From Pseudomonas kielensis (GTDB lineage Bacteria > Pseudomonadota > Gammaproteobacteria > Pseudomonadales > Pseudomonadaceae), in contig NZ_JACMYG010000001.1 of NCBI RefSeq assembly GCF_014236655.1, forward strand, positions 124,001 to 188,000: 64,000 bases of DNA. The letters are read 5' to 3'. Shown in pieces: positions 10,081-18,900 of this stretch; the stretch's first letter is position 1; each line of letters begins with the position of its first letter. Under the pieces are notes generated by a model. That model was not told the origin of the DNA. It worked only from the letters and a program-made list of their open reading frames with translations, and did not search any database. Made by a program: the position numbers and the translations under genes.

Positions 10081-12855
10081 GTGCGCTGGCTCAGGATTGC
10101 CATTGGCTTGACCGTCACTCTACTGACCCTGCTCTGCCTGCTCCCGGCCCACGCCGCGCAAGGCAGTGGCTGGGCAGTATTGCTCGACGAACAGGGCAGC
10201 CTGCAACTGACCGACATCCGCTCGCCCCGCTACACCAATCAATTCAGCCCGATTGAACTGGACCAGATCACCGCCGCCGACCCCGATGGCGCGCTGTGGC
10301 TGCGCTTTCGGCTCAGTCCTGGCAAACACGAACAACTGCTGCGCATCTTCGCCCCCGATCTGTTGCACCTGGACCTCTATGTGCTGGACGGCGACACGCT
10401 GATCGAGCAGACCCACAGTGGCAACGACCAGGCACTGAACTCCCGACCGCTGCCCAGCACCGATTTCATGGTGCCGCTGCCGCAGCTCCAGAAGCCCCTC
10501 GACGTGTATCTACGCCTGGTGTCCGAGCACCAGTTGCGGCCCTACATCACCCTGCAATCAGCGGTCATGTCCGCCGCCAATCAGACCCAGACGCTGATCT
10601 ATGGCCTGTTGTTCGGCTGCATCGCCATGCTGATCCTGCACAACCTCACGCGCTACGCCTACACCCGCTCGCAAACCTGCCTGTGGCTCGCGGCGTGCGA
10701 AGGCCTGCTGATGCTGGGCATGCTGCTGCTGTTGAACCTGGCCGGCCCATGGCTACCCGACTGGCATGCCCTGCAAGCCCCCGACGTCTACCTGGCCCTG
10801 CTACTGACGGCGCCGTGCGGGCTGATGTTCACCTATCGGTTCTTCACCCCGCTGGGCCCGCACCCGCTGAACAAGCTGCTGATGGGCGATATCCTGTTCA
10901 TCGTGCTGTGCAGCCTGCTGTTGCTGTTCGTCGAGACCTTGCCGCTGAACCTGATGACCTATGCACTGGTCGCGCTGGCCGGCCTGAGCATGCTCCTGGT
11001 CAGCGCCTACCACTGGCAGCAGGGCTACCGGCCGGCCCGCTTCTTCGTCATGGCGATGGTGGTGTTCAACCTCGGCACGCTGATCATCCTGCCTGCGTTG
11101 CTGGGCCTGACGGTGGTCGCCCCGCAAAGCCTGATCACCGCCTTGTTGGCTTTTATCTGCCTGAGCGGCCTGTTGATGGGGATTTCGCTGAGCGAGCGCC
11201 AGCGCAGCATTATCGAGAACCGCTTCAGCATCAGCCGCGACCTGGCCGCCAGCAATGCCGAAATCAACGCCAAGGCCGAGTTCCTGGCGAAGATCAGCCA
11301 TGAAATCCGCACCCCGATGAATGGCGTGCTGGGCATGACTGAACTACTGCTGGGCACGCCACTGTCGGTCAAGCAGCGCGACTACGTGCAGACCATCCAC
11401 AGTGCCGGCAACGAACTGCTGACACTGATCAACGAGATCCTCGACATCTCCAAGCTGGAGTCCGGGCAAATCGAACTGGATGACGTGCAGTTCGACCTCA
11501 ATGCCCTGGTCGACGACTGCCTGAGCATCTTCCGCGCCAAGGCCGAGCAGCAGAACGTCGAACTCATCAGCTTCATCCAGCCCCAGGTGCCGCGCGTGAT
11601 CAGCGGCGACCCGACACGCCTGCGCCAGACCCTGCTGAGCCTGTTGGAAAATGCACTGAAAAAGACTGAGGAAGGCGAGATCCTGATCGTTGTCGCCCTC
11701 GATGAACGCAGCAGCAAACCGCGCCTGCGCATCGCCGTGCAAGACAGCGGGGAGCCAATGGATGCTGAAGAACGTGAAGCCTTGATGCACGCCGAACTGC
11801 ACAGCAAGAACTTCCTCTCCGCGACACGCCTGGGCGGCAACCTGGGCCTGGTGATTGCCCGCCAGTTGATCCTGTTGATGCACGGTGAGTTCGGCATCAA
11901 GTGCGGCAGCAATCAGGGCAGTACGCTGTGGCTGACCTTGCCCCTGGACCCAGACCGTCTCGAACACCCGACGTCCGACCTCGACAGTCCGCTGCAAGGC
12001 GCCCGGGTGCTGGTGGTGGACGACAACGACACCTGCCGCAAGGTCCTGGTGCAGCAATGCACGGCCTGGGGCCTGAATGTCAGTGCCGTACCTTCCGGCA
12101 AGGAAGCCCTGGCCCTGCTGCGCACCAAGGCGCACCTGCGCGATTATTTCGATGTGGTCCTGCTGGACCAGAACATGCCAGGCATGACCGGCATGCAACT
12201 GGCCGCCAAGATCAAGGAAGACCCGAGCCTGAACCACGACATCCTGCTGATCATGCTCACCGGGATCAGCAACGCCCCGAGCAAGATCATCGCGCGCAAC
12301 GCCGGGATCAAGCGCATCCTGGCCAAGCCCGTCGCCGGCTACACACTCAAGACCACCCTGGCCGACGAGTTGACCCAACGCAACAAAGGCCAGGTTAGCG
12401 CGGTTCCCCTGCCCGGCAACCCACCAGCCGAGGTCAATGTGCCCAGCGACTTCCGCATCCTGGTGGCCGAAGACAACAGCATCTCGACCAAAGTGATTCG
12501 TGGCATGCTGGGCAAACTCAACCTGCAACCGGACACCGCCTGCAACGGCGAAGAAGCCTTGAAGGCGATGAAGGCCCAGCGGTATGACCTGGTGTTGATG
12601 GACTGCGAAATGCCGATCCTCGACGGTTTTTCCGCCACGCAGCAACTACGCGCCTGGGAAGTCGGCAACCAGCGCACTCGGACCCCGGTGGTCGCACTGA
12701 CCGCGCACATCCTCGCCGAACATAAGGACCGCGCGCGCCAGGCCGGCATGGACGGGCACATGGCCAAGCCGGTGGAGTTGTCGCAACTGCGTGAACTGGT
12801 CGAGTACTGGGTGGCCCAGCGCGATCAACACAATCGCAGCGCATCCACCGTCTGA
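10081..12855 (+). CDS. retS: Hybrid sensor histidine kinase RetS
   Basis: Inner-membrane hybrid kinase known in P. aeruginosa to bind GacS and so switch between acute virulence and biofilm programmes through RsmY/RsmZ. The 924-residue protein starts at GTG with a signal peptide, then a periplasmic 7TMR-DISMED2-like domain (~27-160), seven hydrophobic segments (~175-375), a HisKA domain with His407 in KISHEIRTPMNGVLGM, a HATPase whose N-box reads LLENALKKT, and two receiver domains with Asp696 (LLDQNMPGM) and Asp841 (LMDCEMPIL). Its place after purD is where retS sits in Pseudomonas. The catalytic domain looks divergent, consistent with a regulator acting by heterodimerisation. Confidence 0.93.
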   Translation: MRWLRIAIGLTVTLLTLLCLLPAHAAQGSGWAVLLDEQGSLQLTDIRSPRYTNQFSPIELDQITAADPDGALWLRFRLSPGKHEQLLRIFAPDLLHLDLYVLDGDTLIEQTHSGNDQALNSRPLPSTDFMVPLPQLQKPLDVYLRLVSEHQLRPYITLQSAVMSAANQTQTLIYGLLFGCIAMLILHNLTRYAYTRSQTCLWLAACEGLLMLGMLLLLNLAGPWLPDWHALQAPDVYLALLLTAPCGLMFTYRFFTPLGPHPLNKLLMGDILFIVLCSLLLLFVETLPLNLMTYALVALAGLSMLLVSAYHWQQGYRPARFFVMAMVVFNLGTLIILPALLGLTVVAPQSLITALLAFICLSGLLMGISLSERQRSIIENRFSISRDLAASNAEINAKAEFLAKISHEIRTPMNGVLGMTELLLGTPLSVKQRDYVQTIHSAGNELLTLINEILDISKLESGQIELDDVQFDLNALVDDCLSIFRAKAEQQNVELISFIQPQVPRVISGDPTRLRQTLLSLLENALKKTEEGEILIVVALDERSSKPRLRIAVQDSGEPMDAEEREALMHAELHSKNFLSATRLGGNLGLVIARQLILLMHGEFGIKCGSNQGSTLWLTLPLDPDRLEHPTSDLDSPLQGARVLVVDDNDTCRKVLVQQCTAWGLNVSAVPSGKEALALLRTKAHLRDYFDVVLLDQNMPGMTGMQLAAKIKEDPSLNHDILLIMLTGISNAPSKIIARNAGIKRILAKPVAGYTLKTTLADELTQRNKGQVSAVPLPGNPPAEVNVPSDFRILVAEDNSISTKVIRGMLGKLNLQPDTACNGEEALKAMKAQRYDLVLMDCEMPILDGFSATQQLRAWEVGNQRTRTPVVALTAHILAEHKDRARQAGMDGHMAKPVELSQLRELVEYWVAQRDQHNRSASTV

Positions 12856-12877
12856 TCACCCGCCTGGGGTGTCGCGC

Positions 12878-13510
12878 TCAAATCTGGAGCCCGCGAATGG
12901 CGCGCAGTGATTGGGCCAGTACGGCTTTTTTCACCTTCTCGCGAAACTGCGCGTAGTACAACGTGTTGAAGGTCAGCAACGTCATCTGTTCCCGACTCTC
13001 CTGCACCTGCTCTGGCGCGAAGAGAAACCGCGGGGCACCTCGAAACAGGCGAAACTCACGGTGGTAGAGGCCCAGTTCGACTTTGTTCGGGCCGTTGGCA
13101 ACACAGGGAATCGCCTGGAAGACACCCACCTCCTGGGTCAGGCTGCTGGACTCGAACAGATCGAGCGCCGCCTGGTTGCGCTCCAGGGCTGCCATTGCAA
13201 GACTGATGGGAATGGAAAAAGACTCGCCCAGGCGCCTGGAAATCTGCTGGATGACCTGGCGCCCCATCGTGTCAGTGGACGTGGCCGGCAGGCCCGCCGG
13301 CGGTGGCACATCCCAGCCGATGAACTTGAGCGTGTTGCGGTAGTACTCGAACCAGTCACCCACCAGTCCATCGGCAACTGCCGCGCGTGTCGCCTGTTGC
13401 GCGTACAGGGTACTGAGATAAATGTCTTCCCGATGGGATTGCGGTAGATCACCGGCAAAGGCGACCAGGCTGCCACCCACCACGGCGGCCTGCTCAGTGG
13501 TATCGATCAT
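12878..13510 (-). CDS. Unknown protein, third gene of a three-paralogue operon
   Basis: A 210-residue protein with no signal peptide or membrane segment and no recognised family. It resembles the products of the two genes transcribed before it: a VVGGSLVAFAGDL-like opening, then HREDIYLSTLYAQ, a WFEYYRNTLKFIGW block, a helix-rich centre, an AIPC / NKVELGL segment and PRFLFAP near residue 160. Its start overlaps the stop of the preceding gene by 4 bases (ATGA), so translation is coupled. The operon runs towards retS and ends 22 bp from the retS stop. Proximity to the large toxin gene suggests a link, but nothing in the sequence proves one. Confidence 0.75.
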   Translation of the reverse strand: MIDTTEQAAVVGGSLVAFAGDLPQSHREDIYLSTLYAQQATRAAVADGLVGDWFEYYRNTLKFIGWDVPPPAGLPATSTDTMGRQVIQQISRRLGESFSIPISLAMAALERNQAALDLFESSSLTQEVGVFQAIPCVANGPNKVELGLYHREFRLFRGAPRFLFAPEQVQESREQMTLLTFNTLYYAQFREKVKKAVLAQSLRAIRGLQI

Positions 13511-14202
13511 GACCTGCCCCCCATCGCAAAGGGTGTATAGACACCATTGACGATTTCACCCAGCCGCGAAAGGTTGTCGCTCAATTTATCCCCGAGCTTC
13601 AAGTCAACCGCCTCACGAGCCTGTGCATAAAGGCATTCGGAAAGATTCGCCCGCGCCTGGCGAACGCATACAACGCCCACGACATCTTCGCCGCGGAACA
13701 CCTGAGACCAGGGATTGGCGTTCAGCACCTGGCGGGTCTGGAAGCCGATATACAGGCTGATGATCGAGGTTGGCGTCAGCGCCAGGATCGCCAGCAGGCG
13801 CACTTCCTGCAGGGCTGGACTGGTATTTTCAGGCAATTCGCCAATGGCCCCCACGGAGTCATTCAAGTGCGCGAGATGGGGCAGAAAAGCGGCAAAATCC
13901 TGCCCTGGACGATCGTTGGAATTGACCATCATCCCGGCGACCCACTCCAAGGGAGAAGTGCCGTTCTGGGGCCCCAGGGAAAAATACTGCTGCGTCTTTA
14001 GTGAGCGTATCCAAAAATCATCGACCACCCGCAGATAAGCGTCGTACCAGTCGACAGCGAGCTTCATCTGCACTTTTTTACTGGCCACCAGTTGGGCCAA
14101 CAGGCACGATTTGACGACATCAGAACACGTGACCAGGCCATTGGCTCCGGGCAGGGCAACAACCGCGCCCCTTACCGCATACACCATGTAATGCTGTTCC
14201 AT
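13507..14202 (-). CDS. Unknown protein, second gene of a three-paralogue operon
   Basis: A 231-residue protein, soluble by appearance. The common layout is visible: GAVVALPG opening, CSDVVKSCLLAQLVASKK, then DWYDAYLRVVDDFW, a central helical part with LLAILALTPTSIISLYI, and a C-terminal part with WSQVFRGEDVVGVVCVRQ. Start ATG 14202 has GAGGG six bases upstream. A terminator-like hairpin sits between this gene and the one before it, so its expression may be lower than that of the first gene. No function is known to me. Confidence 0.75.
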   Translation of the reverse strand: MEQHYMVYAVRGAVVALPGANGLVTCSDVVKSCLLAQLVASKKVQMKLAVDWYDAYLRVVDDFWIRSLKTQQYFSLGPQNGTSPLEWVAGMMVNSNDRPGQDFAAFLPHLAHLNDSVGAIGELPENTSPALQEVRLLAILALTPTSIISLYIGFQTRQVLNANPWSQVFRGEDVVGVVCVRQARANLSECLYAQAREAVDLKLGDKLSDNLSRLGEIVNGVYTPFAMGGRS

Positions 14203-14219
14203 AGCAAACCCTCAAACTT

Positions 14220-14250
14220 AAAAAGGGCAGCCACTGAGTGGCTCCCCTTT
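14220..14250 (-). terminator. Attenuator-like hairpin inside the three-paralogue operon
   Basis: Read on the minus strand, AAAGGGGAGCCAC - TCA - GTGGCTGCCCTTT forms a 13-position stem with one mismatch, followed by TTTTTAAG. It lies after the stop of the first gene and just before the GAGGG ribosome site of the second, so it could be a partial terminator separating the expression levels. Confidence 0.7.
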
Positions 14251-14263
14251 CAAATGTATTCCA

Positions 14264-15049
14264 TTAAATCTCGTAATCGGCAATCTTGCTTTCTGCGTTA
14301 CGACCTAACTTATTAAGAATTTCATCGCGGGTCCGCTCGACAACAGATGGTACTTTCCTGAATACCGACTCACCGCGATACAGTTTCACATCACGAGAAT
14401 CCCAGTCGGCAAACAGAACTTGGGCCGACGTGTTCTTGCGAATAAACCGCACAGTCCCCAAGGCCAGAGTCACTTCTCCATTGATTTCCGAACAGGTACC
14501 GGCCGCAGTACCGCCTACGCCATTTTCGAGCACATTACGCTCATACAAGGTCAGGGCAGTTTCCCGCTTTTTCAGTGCACTGATAGCGGAGCCTGCCACT
14601 TTCAGCATTAGTTCAGAGGTGGCGCCCGGCAAGGCAATTCCGGCCACCACAGCCCCGAGGATCTCCAGGACCAATTGATCCATACGGACCGAGTTACCAC
14701 CGATATTGATGTCGTTATAAAACTTCTGGGTGGGCAGCCAACCAGCATCGGTCATGACCTGGACAAACTGGTAGTACCATTCCTTACCCTGGTCCTCGCG
14801 GGGAAATGCTTTGTTCGCCACCAGTGTGGCAAAGAGAAACGCGTGCATGACATCGTCTCTATTTTGCTCGGAGAGATTACCGGTAAAAGACAAAATACCT
14901 TCCCCGACAATGGCACCTTTTTCCGGCGCCTCAACTTCCGGCGAAGTAAAACCACGAGCGCGCAGGGTGAATGAGTCTGCCACCTCATAACTTCTAATAC
15001 GCTCGACACAGCCGGCCGGGGTCATACCATATATACCATCACTACTCAT
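14264..15049 (-). CDS. Unknown protein, first gene of a three-paralogue operon
   Basis: A 261-residue protein. I start at ATG 15049 (MSSDGIYGMTPAGC) because AAGGAG lies 6 bases upstream; the frame is open to 15103. The shared family layout: GAIVGEGILSFTGNLSEQNR, DDVMHAFLFATLVANK, EWYYQFVQVMTDAGW, a hydrophobic alanine/glycine-rich helix (LEILGAVVAGIALPG), LALGTVRFIRK, VLFADW and LYRGESVF. It carries an extra N-terminal ~40 residues over its two paralogues. The hydrophobic stretch is short and may be a buried helix and not a membrane anchor. Function unknown; neighbours suggest an accessory role for a secreted toxin, which is speculation. Confidence 0.75.
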   Translation of the reverse strand: MSSDGIYGMTPAGCVERIRSYEVADSFTLRARGFTSPEVEAPEKGAIVGEGILSFTGNLSEQNRDDVMHAFLFATLVANKAFPREDQGKEWYYQFVQVMTDAGWLPTQKFYNDINIGGNSVRMDQLVLEILGAVVAGIALPGATSELMLKVAGSAISALKKRETALTLYERNVLENGVGGTAAGTCSEINGEVTLALGTVRFIRKNTSAQVLFADWDSRDVKLYRGESVFRKVPSVVERTRDEILNKLGRNAESKIADYEI

Positions 15050-15299
15050 AACCATCTCCTTGATTATTAATCCAGCCTCTTCATGAGGCCGTAAGAACGA
15101 CAATAATCAGGAACAAGCAGAACCACAAACAGCAACCTGTAACTTCTCAATAACAACAGCCACCCAACCCTTGAACAACCTATACAAAACTACTCATTAC
15201 GCGCCAACAAAATAACCACTGATCTCCCGACCAACTCCCACAACCCATAAACCGACTGATAGACTCCCCCCCAACACTCTCCCGCCGCGAGCCAAAACC
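15050..15299. other. AT-rich divergent intergenic region
   Basis: About 250 bp between the first paralogue gene (minus) and marC (plus). It is clearly richer in A/T and in A/C runs than the flanking genes and contains no convincing ORF. It must hold both promoters; I cannot assign boxes with confidence. Confidence 0.6.
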
Positions 15300-15896
15300 A
15301 TGCTCCACGTGCTATTTAGCGTTTACCTGAAAATGTTGGTGCTCTATAGCCCGTTCTTCGTGCTGTCGTGCTTCATCAGCCTGACCCGCGGCTATTCCAA
15401 CAAAGAGCGTCGGCGCCTGGCCTGGAAAGTCGCCCTCGCGACCCTGATTTCCAGCGTCCTGCTCTACCTGTTCGGCCGGGTGATTTTCAATGTCTTCGGC
15501 ATCACCGTAGACGCCTTTCGCATCGGCGCCGGCAGCGTGCTGTTCATTTCCGCATTGGGCATGGCCCAGGGAAAATCCGCCGTGCAGACCGACAACGTGC
15601 AGCAGGATGTGACCATCGTACCGCTGACCATCCCGCTGACCGTCGGCCCCGGCACCATCGGTGCCTTGCTGGTGATGGGCGTCGGCCAACCGCACTGGGA
15701 CGATAAACTCACTGCGATCATGAGTATTGCCCTGGCCAGCTTCACGGTAGGCGTGGTGCTGTACCTGTCCAACCGCATAGAACGGATTCTCGGTGACCAG
15801 GGTTTGCAGATCGTCAGCCGCCTGATGGGGCTGTTTGTCTGTGCACTGGCGGCGCAGATCATCTTTACCGGGGTCAGGGGTTACCTGGTGCCTTGA
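15300..15896 (+). CDS. MarC family integral membrane protein
   Basis: A 198-residue inner-membrane protein with six hydrophobic segments. The features IPLTVGPGTIGALLVMG and the C-terminal RLMGLFVCALAAQII with IFTGVRGYL match the MarC/YchE/YhgN family, whose function is unknown (earlier linked, then not, to multiple antibiotic resistance). It lies alone on the plus strand between two accessory minus-strand units and converges on the large toxin gene, sharing a bidirectional terminator with it. Confidence 0.88.
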   Translation: MLHVLFSVYLKMLVLYSPFFVLSCFISLTRGYSNKERRRLAWKVALATLISSVLLYLFGRVIFNVFGITVDAFRIGAGSVLFISALGMAQGKSAVQTDNVQQDVTIVPLTIPLTVGPGTIGALLVMGVGQPHWDDKLTAIMSIALASFTVGVVLYLSNRIERILGDQGLQIVSRLMGLFVCALAAQIIFTGVRGYLVP

Positions 15897-15902
15897 ACCC
15901 CC

Positions 15903-15942
15903 GGCCAAAAAGACAGCGGGAAACCCCACTGCCTTTTTGGCC
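15903..15942. terminator. Bidirectional terminator between marC and the toxin gene
   Basis: Long near-perfect hairpin: GGCCAAAAAG-A-CAGCGGG against CCCACTG-C-CTTTTTGGCC. It provides a T-tract in both directions and lies between two convergent stops (15896 and 15959). Confidence 0.88.
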
Positions 15943-15958
15943 GCCCCCTCGGCCGGTG

Positions 15959-18900
15959 CTACACCTCGTTGCCGCTCTCCACATGGTCCCACAGCGACGT
16001 AGCGACGCCCGGCTCAATCCCCGCCATCAAGTCTGCCAGAGACAGCGAGAGGCGCTCGCCAGAAAACCCCAGATCCAGTTTCAACTCACGCCTGGACGCT
16101 TCATCGTGCGCTTCGGCGCCGCGCAGCACCAAGCAACGCCCGTCGCTGGAATCGATCAGCATCAGATGCCCGTCCACCAGAGTGATCAGCCAATGATCGG
16201 AGATGGAAAGCTCCATCGAGAGCAGATGCCCCCCCGGCTTCAATGAGTCGAAGTCGACGATCAGGCAATCCAGGCGCATCCAGGCCTCAGGTGAAACACG
16301 GCACTCCAGCAGCCCTTGCGCATACCCCAGCACCAGGGTGGTCACCCCATCCGGAATCAACGGCAGCAGGTCAACAATCCTGCCACGCCCCTCGATCGTC
16401 AACACCTCGTCGTCTCGCAGGGCGGCATTAACCTTGGCCCAGAAGTCGTGTTCGCGGCCCCACCAGTCACGCGCCCTGTTACTGAACATCAGGCCTCGGC
16501 GCCAATCGTGCAGCAGTGGATTAGCCCCTTTATGCACCCCCAGATACGCAGCACTGGGAACCTCCTCACTCAGGGTGGTAAAAAACCTGCGCCTGACCTG
16601 CGTGTCGTACCAACTGCAGATATCACCCACCTGCCCCGTAGTCAGAAAGCTCGCATGCGCTAGCCTGGCCAGTAACTTTGTCAGTTTCTGCTTGCGTAGC
16701 GGGGCCGCATTGGCCTCATCGAAGAACAGCTGTTCTACGCCAGTCACACGGGCCGGCTGGCCCTCGATCAGCTCGAGTATCACACCCTCGCGGGTAACCC
16801 CCCGGAGTCCGCAGCCCTGGGCGGTCACCTCAGCGAACAGCCACTGCCGCCACCGACCTTGCCACCCATTGGAGTCGTCACGGCGCACTTGCTGTTTGCC
16901 ACTGCCAAACAGCCCCCGCATCTGCTCCAGGGTCAGCATCGGCTGGCGGTAGAGGCGACCTGAGTCGGGCGCAAACAACCACAGCGCTTGTTTATCGTGG
17001 GTCAGACTCACCGCATGCATCCTGCGCCCCTGTTCAGCCCCGACCAGAAGGACTCGCCCCTCCAGGTAGCGGGCAGCCAGCGGTTGCGCCCTAACATCGG
17101 ACAGGCCGAGGATATCGAAGCCACTGACAGCATATTGCCCAGCAAGCACCGACAACCCCGCCAACCAATCCTCCTGCGCGACCAGCCATTGCTCATTGAC
17201 TGAGCGCAGGACCACCTGCTCCTCGTTGACCTCGAACACCAGGCCGTGATGGGTCTGGGCCAGATACGTGTCGCCGGCAGTTACCACGCTGTCCACGTCA
17301 CTGAGCAGGGTGCGCAAAACACCGTTGACGGGCCCCGGCTGCCGCACCCAGAGCGACAGGGTTCTGGCCTGCGCATCATAGAAAACCAGGCTGTTGCCAT
17401 CCATTTGCCGCGCAGCAAGCAAAGTCGGACTCTTGAGGCCGAGCTCCCGATCGGTCACAAACCACTCGTCCCAGACCCGTAACCAGCCGCAAAGGGTTTG
17501 CGCGCCGTGGTGAACCTGCAGCGAAAGAAACGCCGCCGTCCAGCCCCTAATGTCCCCGCCCGTCTCAGGTGAATCGTCGTCATACACCGTGTCGGAGGGG
17601 TCAAACTGCTGCAGGAAGGCACTCCAGCCTTGCCATCCGAACCCATCCGCAACGCTGGAGATCTCCTCACTCAAGGTGTTCGTGATCGCCTTGAGATCAA
17701 CCTCATCGGGATACAGCAGGTAGTCGAACTGAAAGACAACCCCATTCATATCGCTGACCTGCTGTACGACACGTATAGCCTCCCCCACGTCATGACAGGA
17801 GAGGATCGAAGAGGCCATGCGCGGGTTGAACAAACGATAGCGTCGATTGACCTTGCCGGTGATCGCATCGACCCGCCAGACCGTTGGATAATCTCGATGA
17901 TAGAAATACACCTGATCACCCTTGACCGCGGCCAACTGGATCTGAGCACAGGCGCCGCCTGGCAGATCGCGGGCATACAGAATGCGTTCGCGTGCTGTTT
18001 CGTAAAACCCATTGGTGTAGGTCGGCCACTGCGGATCACTGAGCGGCACTTTGAAGTGGTATAGCGGCACATAGGGGATGACCAGACGATGCTCATGATT
18101 CAGTCGAGTCAAGTAGCGGGCCAGTTCGCTGGCATCGCTGTTGTCGGGCAGTTGCTCCTGCACCAACTCCAGCTGCTGGGCAGGCCAATTCACGCGAAAC
18201 AGCCGGTCCGGCGCCAACTCCAGATACAGTGCGCTCTCGGCGGATACCTCGACCCTGATGCCATCCAGGGTCAAGCCCCGCGCATCGAACAGCACCGAGG
18301 TCTCACTGGTCCAGGCCGCACGCACCACCCACTGCACCGTTGCAGGTTCAGCGAGGGCCGCAAGCTCAACCGCCACCACACCGGGAGCCAGCGTGAGGGA
18401 GTACTGTCCTTGCACACCGCCAATGTAGTAAGACATGGTCCCGTGGTATTCGCGAGGCATTTGCGGCACATACAAAGAACGGCACTGCTCGTTCAGCAAG
18501 ACCTCGACACGGGTCGCCTGGTACTTCGGATACAGTGCGTACATCACATATTCGAATGGCGTCCAGGGATCGAACCAGAAGATGCGGTTCCCGTTGCTGT
18601 CGTGCTCCAGCTCGCGCAACTCGTCAAATCCCAGATCATGGCGATGGGTGGCTCCCGGCATCAGTTGATAGTCGTAACCGTAAGCACATTGAGGCGTGCC
18701 AGGCAGGATCAAGGTCTTGATGTCATCGGGCAGCAAGGAGTGCCCCGACAGGCCCCAACGCTGGTTGATCTCGATCGCCTGCGAAACATCGCCAACCAGG
18801 GTCGGCAACCCAGGTCCGGAACGCTGTCCCCGCAACAGTAAATGACTGCCAAGACTCACCCGCGCTGCTCGCAGGTCCACCCGCCTGAAAACGACTTCAG

